DNA of 64,000 nucleotides from Streptomyces sp. P9-A2 (GTDB taxonomy: Bacteria; Actinomycetota; Actinomycetes; Streptomycetales; Streptomycetaceae): positions 7,874,001-7,938,000 of the forward strand of contig NZ_JAZIFX010000001.1 in the NCBI RefSeq assembly GCF_036634175.1, written 5' to 3'. The stretch's first letter is position 1. The number at the start of each line of letters is the position of its first letter. Below the pieces are notes generated by a model. It made no database searches, was not told where the DNA came from, and worked only from the letters and a program-made list of their open reading frames with translations. Positions 55,545 through 64,000 of this stretch are shown here, one piece after another. The position numbers were made by a program, and so were the translations under genes.

Positions 55545-57580
55545 CGCAGGAATGCGGCGGCGACGCCGGCGTCGACCGGGATGTGCAGGCCGGTGGTGTG
55601 GGTGAGGTCACCGCCGGTCAGCGCGAAGACGGCGGCCGCGACGTGTTCGGGCAGCACCTCCCGCTTCAGCAGCGTGCGCTGTGCGTAGAACTCGCCCAGC
55701 TTCTCCTCGGGCACCCCGTACACGGCCGCCCGCTGCGCGCCCCAGCCACCGGCGAAGATGCCCGAGCCGCGCACCACACCGTCCGGGTTGACGCCGTTGA
55801 CCCGGATGCCGTGCTCACCCAGCTCGGCCGCGAGGAGCCGCACCTGATGGGCCTGGTCGGCCTTGGTGGCCGAGTAGGCGATGTTGTTCGGACCGGCGAA
55901 CACGGCGTTCTTGGACGCGATGTAGACGATGTCGCCGCCCAGTCGCTGCGCGATCATCACGCGGGCCGCCTCGCGGGAGACGAGGAAGGAGCCGCGGGCC
56001 ATGATGTCGTGCTGGAGGTCCCAGTCCTTCGCGGACGTTTCCAGGAGCGGCTTGGAGATCGAGATCCCGGCGTTGTTCACCACCAGGTCGACCCCGCCGA
56101 ACGCGAGCACCGCCGCCCGGAACGCTTCCTCGATCTGCTCCTCCGACGTCACGTCCACGCTCACGGCGACGGCCTTGTCCGGCCCGCCCAGTTCCTCGGC
56201 GACCGCGACCGCGTTGTCGCCGTTCAGGTCGGCCACGACGACACAGGCGCCCTCGGCCGCCAGCCGCCGCGCGATCGCCTTCCCGATCCCGCTTCCGGCC
56301 CCGGTCACCAGCGCCACCCGGGTGGCGAGCGGCTTCGGCTCCGGCATCCGCCGGAGCTTCGCCTCCTCCAGGGCCCAGTACTCGATGCGGAACTTCTCCG
56401 ACTCCTCGATCGGCGCGTACGCCGAGACCGCCTCGGCGCCCCGCATCACATTGATCGCGTTGAGGTAGAACTCGCCGGCGACCCGGGCGGTCTGCTTGTC
56501 CTTGCCGAAGCTGAACATGCCCACACCGGGGATCAGCACGATCGCCGGGTCGGCGCCGCGCATGGCGGGGGAGTCGGGTGTGGCGTGGGCCGTGTAGTAG
56601 GCGGCGTACTCCTCGCGGTAGGCGGCGTGCAGCTCCTTCAGCCGGGCCACGGCCTCCTCCGTCGGGACCGACGGCGGCAGATCGAGGACGAGCGGCCGGA
56701 CCTTGGTGCGCAGGAAGTGGTCCGGGCAGGAGGTGCCGAGCGCGGCCAGCCGGGGGTGCTCGGCACGGGCCAGGAAGTCCAGTACGGCCTCGGAGTCGTC
56801 GAAATGCCCGACCTGGGCCCGGTCCTGCGAGGCGACGGCCCGCACGTACGGAGCCAGGGCGGAGGCCCGCTCCCGCCGCTCGTCCTCGGGAAGCGCCTCG
56901 TACCCCTCGATCACTGGCCCGAACGGCTCCGGTCGGCCGCGCTCGGCGAGGAACTTCTCGGCGGTGCGGATGATGTGCAGCGAGTTCCGCTCGCACTCCT
57001 CGGAGGTGTCACCCCACGCCGTGATCCCGTGCCCGCCCAGGACGCACCCGACGGCCTGCGGGTTGGCCTCCTTCACGGCGGCGATGTCCAGACCGAGCTG
57101 GAAACCGGGCCGCCGCCACGGCACCCATACGACGGTGTCGCCGAAACACTCGGCGGTCAGCTTCTCCCCGTCGGCCGCACAGGCGAGCGCGATGCCGGAG
57201 TCGGGGTGCAGATGGTCCACGTGCGGGGCTTCGACCAGCCCGTGCATCGCCGTGTCGATCGAGGGCGCCGCACCGCCCTTGCCGTGCAGGCAGTAGTCGA
57301 ACGCGGCGACCATCTCGTCCTCGCGGTCGACCCCGGGGTAGACGTCGGTCAGCGCCCGCAGCCGGTCCAGCCGCAGCACGGCGAGCCCCGCCCCGGTCAG
57401 CGTCCCGAGATCCCCACCGGATCCCTTGACCCACATCAGCTCCACATCACCCCCGGTGACGGGATCGGTGGCGGTGCCCTTGGCGGAGGTGTTCCCGCCG
57501 GCGTAGTTGGTGTTGCGGGGGTCGGCACCGAGCCGGTGGGAACGGGCGAGGAGGGCGTCGGCTGCGGAATGGGTTGCCAT
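55541..57580 (-). CDS. rhaEW: Bifunctional rhamnulose-1-phosphate aldolase / lactaldehyde dehydrogenase
   Basis: The 679-residue two-domain enzyme has an N-terminal class II aldolase domain (TNYAGGNTSAKG, the metal-binding PHVDHLHPDSG and GHGITAWGDTSEEC) over about 420 residues, then a full short-chain dehydrogenase (LVTGAGSGIGKAIARRLAAEG, NNAGISISKPL, catalytic YSATKAD in NIAYSATKADQAHQVR). It splits L-rhamnulose-1-phosphate into dihydroxyacetone phosphate and L-lactaldehyde and oxidises the latter to L-lactate. This activity links the rha genes to lutABC downstream. Confidence 0.94.
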
Positions 57581-57722
57581 AAGAGATCAGTCCTTGTCGA
57601 ACGAGGGGCGGTGAAGCGCCCCGGCGGCGGCGCGGGGCAGTGTCACTGTGCGGCTGCCGCCGCACGGGCGCGATCAGCCGCACACGGCCCGTGGCCCGGA
57701 AGCGGCAGAACCCGGCAGACGT

Positions 57723-58883
57723 CTACGCCCCCCACCCCGCCTGCTCCCCACCCACCCGCTCCGCGACGATCCTCTCGGCCCACCCGGACCGCCGGTACGC
57801 CTCGATGGGGTCGGGGTCCAACCCCATCTCCTCGCGCACCTCCCGCAGCAACGGCCGCACATCCGTGTTGTACGCGTCCATCAGCACGGCATTGGCCCCC
57901 AGCACATCGCCGGAGGCCTGCGCGGCGGCCAGCGCCCCCGCATCGACGAGCAGCGCCTTCGCCGTGGCCTCCTGCACGTTCATCACCGACCGGATGATCG
58001 CCGGGATCTTCGCCTCGATGTTGTGACACTGGTCGAGCATGAACGTGGTCCCGGACGTGAACCCGCCCGCGCGCACCACCTCGTGCATGATCCGGAACAG
58101 CTGGAACGGGTCGGCGGAGCCCACCATCAGGTCGTCGTCTGCGTAGAAGCGCGAGTTGAAGTCGAACCCGCCGAGCCGTTCCTCACGCAGCAGCGTCGCG
58201 ACGATGAACTCGATGTTGGTGCCCGGCGCGTGGTGGCCCGTGTCGACGACGACCTGAGCGCGCGGTCCGAGCTTCAGGCAGTGCGCGTACGCGGTGCCCC
58301 AGTCCGGGACGTCCGTGGTGTAGAACGCCGGCTCGAACAGCTTGTACTCCAGCAGCATCCGCTGCCCCTCGCCGAGCCGCCCGTACACCTCCGCGAGAGC
58401 TTCGGCGAGCCGGTCCTGCCGGGCACGGATGTCGTCCTGGCCGGGATAGTTCGTACCGTCGGCGAACCACAGCTTCAGGTCCGCCGAACCGGTCGCGTCC
58501 ATGATGCCGACGCACTCGAGGAGATGGTCCACGGCCTTGCGGCGGACCGCCGCGTCCGGGTGGCAGACACTGCCGAGCCGGTAGGCGTCGTCCTGGAAGG
58601 TGTTGGAGTTGATCGTGCCGAGCCGCACACCGCGGTCCTCGGCGTGCTGGGCCAGCGCGGTGTAGTCGTCGACCTTGTCCCACGGGATGTGCAGCGCCAC
58701 CGAGGGCGCCACTCCCGTGAACTCGTGCACCTTGGCCGCGTCGTCCAGCTTCTCCTGCGGGGTGCGGGGCACACCCTGCTGCGCGAACACCTTGAAACGG
58801 GTGCCCGAGTTGGCGTACGCCCACGACGGCGTCTCGACGGCCTGTGTCTTGAGAGCGGCCTTCGCCGCGGCGAGCTCGGTCAC
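57723..58883 (-). CDS. rhaI: L-rhamnose isomerase
   Basis: The 386-residue xylose-isomerase-like barrel has metal-site segments MLLEYKLFEPAFYTTDVPDWG, QVVVDTGHHAPGTNIEFIV and GGFDFNSRFYADDDLMVGSADPFQ. It belongs to the RhaI type found outside enterics. It converts L-rhamnose to L-rhamnulose. GTG 58883 is preferred since AGGAG stands seven bases upstream. It is the first gene of the leftward operon and lies behind the consensus-like promoter. Confidence 0.93.
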   Translation of the reverse strand: MTELAAAKAALKTQAVETPSWAYANSGTRFKVFAQQGVPRTPQEKLDDAAKVHEFTGVAPSVALHIPWDKVDDYTALAQHAEDRGVRLGTINSNTFQDDAYRLGSVCHPDAAVRRKAVDHLLECVGIMDATGSADLKLWFADGTNYPGQDDIRARQDRLAEALAEVYGRLGEGQRMLLEYKLFEPAFYTTDVPDWGTAYAHCLKLGPRAQVVVDTGHHAPGTNIEFIVATLLREERLGGFDFNSRFYADDDLMVGSADPFQLFRIMHEVVRAGGFTSGTTFMLDQCHNIEAKIPAIIRSVMNVQEATAKALLVDAGALAAAQASGDVLGANAVLMDAYNTDVRPLLREVREEMGLDPDPIEAYRRSGWAERIVAERVGGEQAGWGA

Positions 58884-58924
58884 GTCAGGGCTCCTGTGAC
58901 ATCGGGTCCTCATCGACCACGGAG

Positions 58925-58972
58925 TGAAACGATTCAGTACGGGAAGTTATGGCGCCCCGGAAGAGGTGTCAA
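58925..58972 (-). promoter_or_regulatory. Promoter and operator of the rhaI operon
   Basis: Read leftward: TTGACA (58967-58972), spacer of 17, TAACTT (58944-58949), then TGAAACGATTCA (58925-58936), a near-perfect inverted repeat of LacI type just downstream of the -10. A repressor there would block transcription initiation. Confidence 0.78.
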
Positions 58973-59020
58973 CCCCTCCGCCCAAGACCGCCCTTCGTGA
59001 CCAGGGAGTGATCCGAAGCT

Positions 59021-59037
59021 GTCGAAACCTTTTCGAC
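59021..59037. promoter_or_regulatory. Third inverted repeat between the rha promoters
   Basis: GTCGAAACCTTTTCGAC is an inverted repeat with one mismatch and shares the core GAAACCTTTTC-like pattern with the two flanking operators. It lies between the divergent promoters and may be an auxiliary site for the same regulator. Confidence 0.55.
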
Positions 59038-59046
59038 CGGGACCCA

Positions 59047-59102
59047 TTGACGTGACATGCGCCGCGCGCCTAACGTCCCGGCAACCCAGTTGAAACCTTT
59101 CA
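59047..59102 (+). promoter_or_regulatory. Promoter and operator of the rhamnose importer operon
   Basis: TTGACG (59047-59052) and TAACGT (59071-59076) are spaced by 18 bp. TGAAACCTTTCA (59091-59102), a perfect-armed inverted repeat, lies downstream of the -10 over the likely start and leader. It mirrors the arrangement at the rhaI promoter, so one repressor should control both. Confidence 0.75.
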
Positions 59103-59147
59103 CGACGCCGCGAGGGCCGCCCCGCCGGACGTCGTCGAGGAGCTCTC

Positions 59148-60665
59148 ATGACCCACCCGTCCGACACGGGTCCGGCCGCCCCGGTTCTCGCACTGAGGGA
59201 CGTCTCCAAGTCCTTCGGCGCGGTCCGCGCCCTGCGGGACGTCTCCCTGGACCTGTTCCCCGGCGAGGTGCACGCCCTGGCCGGCGAGAACGGAGCCGGT
59301 AAGTCGACCCTCATCAAGACGCTCGCCGGAGTGCACCGGCCGGACGCCGGCCAGGTGCTGCTCGACGGCGCGCCCGTCCTCTTCCACGGACCCGGCGACG
59401 CCCGCGACGCCGGGATCGCCGTGATCTACCAGGAACCCACGCTCTTCCCCGACCTGTCGATCGCCGAGAACATCTACATGGGCCGGCAGCCCAGACGTGC
59501 TCTCGGCCGCATCGACCACAAGGCCACCCGCACCGCGACCGCCGCCCTGATGCGGCGGCTCGGCGTCGAACTCGACCCCGACCGCCCGGCCCGCGGCCTG
59601 TCCATCGCCGACCAGCAGATCGTCGAGATCGCCAAGGCGCTCTCCTTCGACGCCCGCGTCCTGATCATGGACGAGCCGACCGCCGCCCTCACCGGCAGCG
59701 AGGTCGCCCGCCTCTTCGGCGTGGTGCGCACCCTGCGCGAACAGGGCGCGGCGGTCCTGTTCATCTCCCACCGCCTGGAAGAGATCTTCGAGATCTGCGG
59801 GCGGGTCACCACCCTGCGCGACGGCGCCCGGATCGCCAGTGAACCGCTGGACGGCATGACCGAGGACGACCTGGTGCGCCGCATGGTCGGCCGCGACCTC
59901 GAGGAGCTCTACCCCAAGCAGGAGGTGCGCCCCGGCGGGATCGCCCTGAGCGTACGCCGGCTGACCCGCGAGGGCGTCTTCACCGACGTCTCCTTCGACG
60001 TGCGCCGCGGCGAGATCGTCGGCCTCGCCGGACTCGTGGGCGCCGGGCGCACCGAGGTGGCCCGCGCCGTGTTCGGCATCGACCGCCGGGACGCCGGCGA
60101 GGTCGAGATCGACGGCCGCGCGCTGACCAACGGCGCCCCGTCCACCGCCATGGCCGCCGGCCTCGCCCTGGTCCCCGAGGACCGGCGCGCCCAGGGCCTG
60201 GTGATGGACATGTCCATCGAGCGCAACATCGGCCTGACCGGACTGCGTACGACCGTCCGCGCCGGCCTGATGGACCGGGGTGCCGAACGCAGCCGCTCCC
60301 TGGACTGGGCGGTCAGACTGCACGTCAAGTACGCCCGGATCGCCGACACCGTCAACACGCTCTCCGGCGGCAACCAGCAGAAGGTCGTCCTCGCCAAGTG
60401 GCTCGCCACCGGCCCCAAGGTGCTCATCGTGGACGAGCCGACCCGCGGCATCGACGTCGGCACCAAGGCCGAGGTGCACCGGCTGCTCTCCCAGCTCGCC
60501 GCCGACGGTGTCGCCGTGCTGATGATCTCCTCCGACCTGCCCGAGATCCTCGGCATGGCCGACCGCGTGCTGGTGATGCACGAGGGCCGGATCACCGCCG
60601 AGATCCCCCGCACCGACGCCACCGAGGAAACCGTGATGGCCGCAGCCACGGGGAGGGCCGCATGA
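59148..60665 (+). CDS. rhaT: Sugar ABC importer ATPase, rhamnose system
   Basis: The 505-residue double-domain ATPase of the monosaccharide (CUT2) class has Walker [10 protein letters not shown] and Walker [12 protein letters not shown] in the first half, and in the second half [16 protein letters not shown] with degenerate Walker A and signature [17 protein letters not shown]. It energises sugar import with the two permeases downstream. The ATG follows GAGGAG. Rhamnose as substrate is inferred from the divergent rha operon; rhaT is used in the rhizobial ABC sense. Confidence 0.93.
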   Translation: MTHPSDTGPAAPVLALRDVSKSFGAVRALRDVSLDLFPGEVHALAGENGAGKSTLIKTLAGVHRPDAGQVLLDGAPVLFHGPGDARDAGIAVIYQEPTLFPDLSIAENIYMGRQPRRALGRIDHKATRTATAALMRRLGVELDPDRPARGLSIADQQIVEIAKALSFDARVLIMDEPTAALTGSEVARLFGVVRTLREQGAAVLFISHRLEEIFEICGRVTTLRDGARIASEPLDGMTEDDLVRRMVGRDLEELYPKQEVRPGGIALSVRRLTREGVFTDVSFDVRRGEIVGLAGLVGAGRTEVARAVFGIDRRDAGEVEIDGRALTNGAPSTAMAAGLALVPEDRRAQGLVMDMSIERNIGLTGLRTTVRAGLMDRGAERSRSLDWAVRLHVKYARIADTVNTLSGGNQQKVVLAKWLATGPKVLIVDEPTRGIDVGTKAEVHRLLSQLAADGVAVLMISSDLPEILGMADRVLVMHEGRITAEIPRTDATEETVMAAATGRAA

Positions 60666-61702
60666 CGGTCGTCAGCCCCGACCCCACCCCCGTCGTCGAG
60701 GCGGCGAAGTCCAGCGGCACCCGGCTGGTCGACCGCGTGTTCAAGGTGCGCGAACTCGCCATCCTGCTGGTCTTCCTGGTGATGATCGCCGTCACCCAGG
60801 CCGGCAACAGCGAGTTCCTGTCCGAGCAGGGCATCAAGGACCTGCTGCTGAACGCGACCATCCTGGTCCTGGTCGCCACCGGCCAGGCCCTGGTGGTCAT
60901 CACCCGCAACGTCGACCTGTCCGTCGGCTCCACGCTCGGCATCTCCGCCTTCGCCGCCGGGATGTACCTCCAGGGCGGTGGGAACCCGGTCGTCGCCGTC
61001 GCGCTGGCGGTACTGCTCGGCATCGGCTTCGGACTGCTCAACGGACTGCTCGTCAGCCTCGGCCAGGTACCCGCGCTCGTCGTCACCCTCGGCACCCTCT
61101 ACATCATCCGCGGCATCGACTCCATCTGGGTCGGCTCCCGCCAGATCACCGCCGCCGACCTCCCCACAGAATTCGTCGACTTCGGTTCCGGCGGCATTTC
61201 GGCCGTGCCCTACCTGGCCCTGATCGCGATCGCGGTCCTCGTGGCCACGGCGTACTACATGAAGCACTTCGGCAGCGGCCGCGAACTGTACGCCCTGGGC
61301 TCCAATCCCGAGGCCGCCCGGCTCGCCGGCATCCCCGTACGCAAGCGGATCCTCGCCGCCTACACCTTCTGCGGCGCCCTCGCGGGCCTCGCGGGCGCGC
61401 TGTACCTGGCCAGGTTCGGCAACGTCGACTCCGGCACCGGCACCGGCTACGAACTCACCGTCGTCAGCGCCGTCGTGGTCGGCGGCGTCGTCTTCACCGG
61501 CGGCTCCGGCAGTGTCTACGGCGCCGCCCTCGGCGCGCTGCTGCTGACCTCCGTCAACAGCGTCCTGCCCGCCCTCGGCGTCAGCTCCGTATGGGTGCTC
61601 GCCATCAACGGCACCCTGCTCATCCTCGCCATCGCGGTCGACCGGATCGTCGCCCTGCGCGTGGCCACCGCCCTGAAGAAGAGGAACGCCCGCCATGGCT
61701 GA
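60662..61702 (+). CDS. rhaP: Sugar ABC importer permease, rhamnose system (first)
   Basis: The 346-residue inner-membrane permease of the BPD_transp_2 family has the motif [26 protein letters not shown], and [23 protein letters not shown], which forms the coupling region to the ATPase. About nine helices are visible. ATGA overlap with the ATPase gene shows translational coupling. Forms a heterodimer with the next permease. Confidence 0.92.
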   Translation: MTVVSPDPTPVVEAAKSSGTRLVDRVFKVRELAILLVFLVMIAVTQAGNSEFLSEQGIKDLLLNATILVLVATGQALVVITRNVDLSVGSTLGISAFAAGMYLQGGGNPVVAVALAVLLGIGFGLLNGLLVSLGQVPALVVTLGTLYIIRGIDSIWVGSRQITAADLPTEFVDFGSGGISAVPYLALIAIAVLVATAYYMKHFGSGRELYALGSNPEAARLAGIPVRKRILAAYTFCGALAGLAGALYLARFGNVDSGTGTGYELTVVSAVVVGGVVFTGGSGSVYGAALGALLLTSVNSVLPALGVSSVWVLAINGTLLILAIAVDRIVALRVATALKKRNARHG

Positions 61703-62747
61703 CTCCGCTCTCGCGCGCGCCGTTGGCCGGTCCCCCTCCGTGCGCTGGGACACGGTCGTGGGCGCCCTGCTCGTCGTCGTCCTGCTGCTGTCCTTCACCA
61801 CCGTCGACGGCTTCGGCAACGCGCTCAACCTGTCCTTCCTGATCGGCAACACCCTGCCGATCGCGCTGATCGCCCTGCCCATGACACTGCTCGTGGTCTC
61901 CGGCGAGATCGACCTCTCCGTCGCCTCCACCGCCGGCCTGTCCGGCGCGGTCATGGGCGCCCTGTGGAACCAGGGCATGACCATCGAGGCGATCATCCCC
62001 GTCTGCCTGCTCATCGGTGTGCTCTGCGGTCTGGTCAACGGCCTGCTCGTCACCCGGCTCGGACTGCCCTCCCTCGCCGTCACCATCGGCACCCTCGCCG
62101 CCTACCGCGGCATCGCACAGATCGTGCTCGGCTCCGACGCGGTGACCGACTTCCCCGCGCAGTACCTGGACTTCGCCGCCGGACGCATCGGCGACACCTT
62201 CGTCCCGTACGCGCTGCTGCCGTTCCTGGTCCTGCTCGCGATCGCCGTCGTCGCCCTGCACGCCACCCCGTTCGGGCGCTCGCTCTTCGCCATCGGGGCC
62301 AGCGAGGAGGCCGCACGCTTCGCCGGCATCAGGGTCAGGCGGCAGAAGCTGATCCTGTTCACACTGACCGGCCTGATGGCCTCCCTCACCGGAGTCTTCT
62401 GGGCCCTGCACTACGCCAGCGCCCGCTACGACAACGCCACCGGGCTCGAACTCTCCGTCGTCGCCGCCGTGCTGCTCGGCGGCATCGACTTCGACGGCGG
62501 CAAGGGCACCCTCGGCGGCGCGATCGCGGGTGTCTTCCTGCTCGGCGCGCTGCAGAACGTCATGAGCCTCGTCAACGTCTCCGCCCAGTCGCAGATCGTC
62601 GTCACCGGCGTCCTGCTCGTCGTCTCCGTGCTCGGCCCACGCGTCGCACGGCAGATCTCCGCCGCACGTGCCGGACGCCGGGCCGCACCGCCACCGGCGT
62701 CCGCCGCTCCACCACCGGTGTCCAAGGCATCCACCCAGGCCCCGTGA
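61695..62747 (+). CDS. rhaQ: Sugar ABC importer permease, rhamnose system (second)
   Basis: The 350-residue permease is paralogous to the preceding one: LLVVSGEIDLSVASTAGLSGAVMG, GRSLFAIGASEEAARFAGIRVRRQK and ELSVVAAVLLGGIDFDGGKGTLGG. The C-terminal tail is Ala/Pro-rich. It begins inside the last codons of the first permease (8-bp overlap), consistent with equimolar synthesis of both. Confidence 0.92.
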   Translation: MADSALARAVGRSPSVRWDTVVGALLVVVLLLSFTTVDGFGNALNLSFLIGNTLPIALIALPMTLLVVSGEIDLSVASTAGLSGAVMGALWNQGMTIEAIIPVCLLIGVLCGLVNGLLVTRLGLPSLAVTIGTLAAYRGIAQIVLGSDAVTDFPAQYLDFAAGRIGDTFVPYALLPFLVLLAIAVVALHATPFGRSLFAIGASEEAARFAGIRVRRQKLILFTLTGLMASLTGVFWALHYASARYDNATGLELSVVAAVLLGGIDFDGGKGTLGGAIAGVFLLGALQNVMSLVNVSAQSQIVVTGVLLVVSVLGPRVARQISAARAGRRAAPPPASAAPPPVSKASTQAP

Positions 62748-62800
62748 ATCCTCCTCGCCCGTCCACGCCGCCCGTCCTTCTCGCCCGTAAGGAACCCACC

Positions 62801-63886
62801 ATGCGCAAGTCCTCCCTCCGCCGGACCTGTGCGGCCCTCGCCGCCGTCACCTCCCTCGCCCTGGCAGCCACCGCCTGCGGCGGCACCACCAAGGACGACG
62901 TCAAGAACGAGGGCGGCGGCCCGGCGGCCACGGCCGGCAAGGCCGACCCCGACGCGCCCACCAAGAAGGGCCTGACCGTCGGCTTCCTGCCCAAGCAGGT
63001 CAACAACCCCTACTTCACCAGCGCCGACAAGGGCGGCGAGAAGGCCCTGAAGGAACTGGGCTCCACCTACAAGGAGGTCGGCCCCTCCAGCGCCACCGAC
63101 ACCGCCGGCCAGGTCTCCTACGTCAACACGCTCACCCAGCAGCAGGTCGACGCCATGGCCGTCTCCGCGCAGGACCCCGGCGCGCTGTGCACCGCGCTCA
63201 AGCAGGCCATGAAGAACGGCATCAAGGTCGTCACCTACGACTCCGACACCACAGCCGACTGCCGCAACGCCTTCGTCTCGCAGGCCAGCGGCGAGGACCT
63301 GGGCCGCACCGAGGTCCAACTGCTCGCCGAACAGATCGACCACAAGGGCGAGATCGCGATCCTGTCCGCCGCGCAGACCGCGACGAACCAGAACGCCTGG
63401 ATCGAGTTCATGAAGGACGAACTGAAGGACCCCAAGTACAAGGACATCAAGCTGGTCAAGGTCGCCTACGGCAACGACGACGCCCAGCAGTCCTTCCAGC
63501 AGACCCAGGGCCTGCTCCAGGAGTACCCGAACCTGAAGGGGATCATCTCCCCGACCACCGTCGGCATCAAGGCCGCCGCCCAGTACCTGTCCGGCTCCAA
63601 GTACAAGGGCAAGGTCAAGCTGACCGGCCTCGGCACCCCCAACGACATGCGCAAGTACGTCAAGAACGGCACCGTCGAGGCGTTCGAGCTGTGGGACCCG
63701 GCCAAGCTCGGCGAACTCGCCGCGCGCACCGCGGTCGCCCTGTCCTCCGGCCAGATCACCGGCAAGGAGGGCGAGACCTTCGAGGCCGGCGCGATGGGCG
63801 AGTACACCATCGGCAAGGACGGCGTGATCAACCTCGGCAAGCCCACCGTCTTCGACGCGAAGAACATCGACGACTTCGACTTCTGA
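62801..63886 (+). CDS. rhaS: Rhamnose-binding lipoprotein of the ABC importer
   Basis: The 361-residue protein has a lipoprotein signal with lipobox LAATAC (Cys about residue 26), a Gly/Ala/Lys linker, and a periplasmic-binding-protein (type 1) core: LTVGFLPKQVNNPYFTSADKGGEKALKELG, VVTYDSDTTADCRNAFVSQASG, IISPTTVGIKAAAQYL. It captures the sugar outside the membrane. GTAAGGAA precedes the ATG. Its length and position match RhaS of rhamnose ABC systems. Confidence 0.92.
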   Translation: MRKSSLRRTCAALAAVTSLALAATACGGTTKDDVKNEGGGPAATAGKADPDAPTKKGLTVGFLPKQVNNPYFTSADKGGEKALKELGSTYKEVGPSSATDTAGQVSYVNTLTQQQVDAMAVSAQDPGALCTALKQAMKNGIKVVTYDSDTTADCRNAFVSQASGEDLGRTEVQLLAEQIDHKGEIAILSAAQTATNQNAWIEFMKDELKDPKYKDIKLVKVAYGNDDAQQSFQQTQGLLQEYPNLKGIISPTTVGIKAAAQYLSGSKYKGKVKLTGLGTPNDMRKYVKNGTVEAFELWDPAKLGELAARTAVALSSGQITGKEGETFEAGAMGEYTIGKDGVINLGKPTVFDAKNIDDFDF

Positions 63887-63921
63887 GCCACAGTCACCTC
63901 GTACTGAAGGAGCGGTACTTC

Positions 63922-64000
63922 ATGCAGCGCGTCTGTTTCCTGCTCAAGGTCCGCCGGGACCGGATCGCCGAGTACCGCGAACGTCACGCCGCCGTGTGGC
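63922..64000 (+). CDS. rhaM: L-rhamnose mutarotase, cut by window end
   Basis: Only 26 residues are inside the window: MQRVCFLLKVRRDRIAEYRERHAAVW. This is the start of the RhaM/RhaU mutarotase, including the catalytic-histidine region (ERHAAVW). It interconverts rhamnose anomers. GAAGGAG lies about ten bases upstream, and the gene follows rhaS by 35 bp. Confidence 0.85.
   Translation, partial: MQRVCFLLKVRRDRIAEYRERHAAVW

Overview
The window reads as an actinomycete chromosome, most likely Streptomyces. Supporting signs are very high GC with GC-rich third codon positions, many GTG starts, ATGA/GTGA overlaps inside operons, a WhiB-type regulator, ECF sigma and TetR regulators, and family combinations usual in that genus. 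No rRNA, tRNA or CRISPR array was recognised. All gene names rest on reading motifs and protein character; no database search was run.

Layout. 1-9.7 kb: a FUSC-type exporter (cut by the window edge), YceI, broken genes (FecE-like ATPase, methyltransferase fragment, cysteine-synthase fragment), DUF5996, a degenerate histidine phosphatase, a NarL-type two-component pair, a BtrH-like protein and a secreted RYDNG-repeat protein. 9.7-12.3 kb: gene-poor, with an IS110 remnant and a WhiB protein. 12.3-18.5 kb: a TetR regulator and a leftward operon (SDR, thiolase, MFS transporter, acyl-CoA ligase) for activation, import and beta-oxidation-like breakdown of an unknown acid; a shared 14-bp operator lies before the regulator and before the operon. 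18.5-20 kb: a decayed zinc alcohol dehydrogenase carrying a perfect 52-bp palindrome, then low-complexity repeats. 20-21.4 kb: a PAP2 membrane protein.

21.8-33.8 kb: corrin-ring genes cobL, cobM, cbiD, cobK, cobIJ, cobH, cobG and cobN, with a cobalamin riboswitch ahead of cobN. Then an O-methyltransferase, an in-frame chimera of an amidohydrolase start with a serine-peptidase end, a TauE-type permease and PPK2. 38.9-46 kb: two nitrate-reductase operons joined head to head by a deletion. The left one keeps part of narJ, narI and a VKOR gene; the right one keeps the 3' half of narG plus narH, narJ and narI. 46-51 kb: a dead DUF6629 gene, a His/Met-rich membrane protein, an ECF sigma factor, a PLP dehydratase, SRPBCC and cupin proteins.

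51-64 kb: a coherent catabolic block. Leftward rhaI, rhaEW, rhaB and lutABC should take L-rhamnose to dihydroxyacetone phosphate plus L-lactate and then pyruvate. Rightward genes encode an ABC importer (ATPase, two permeases, lipoprotein) and a mutarotase cut by the window end. The divergent promoters between them each carry a LacI-like operator at the expected start site.

The most notable overall pattern is the number of broken or fused genes, about ten in 64 kb, several with blunt in-gene junctions. This points to past deletions and rearrangements, or in places to assembly error.
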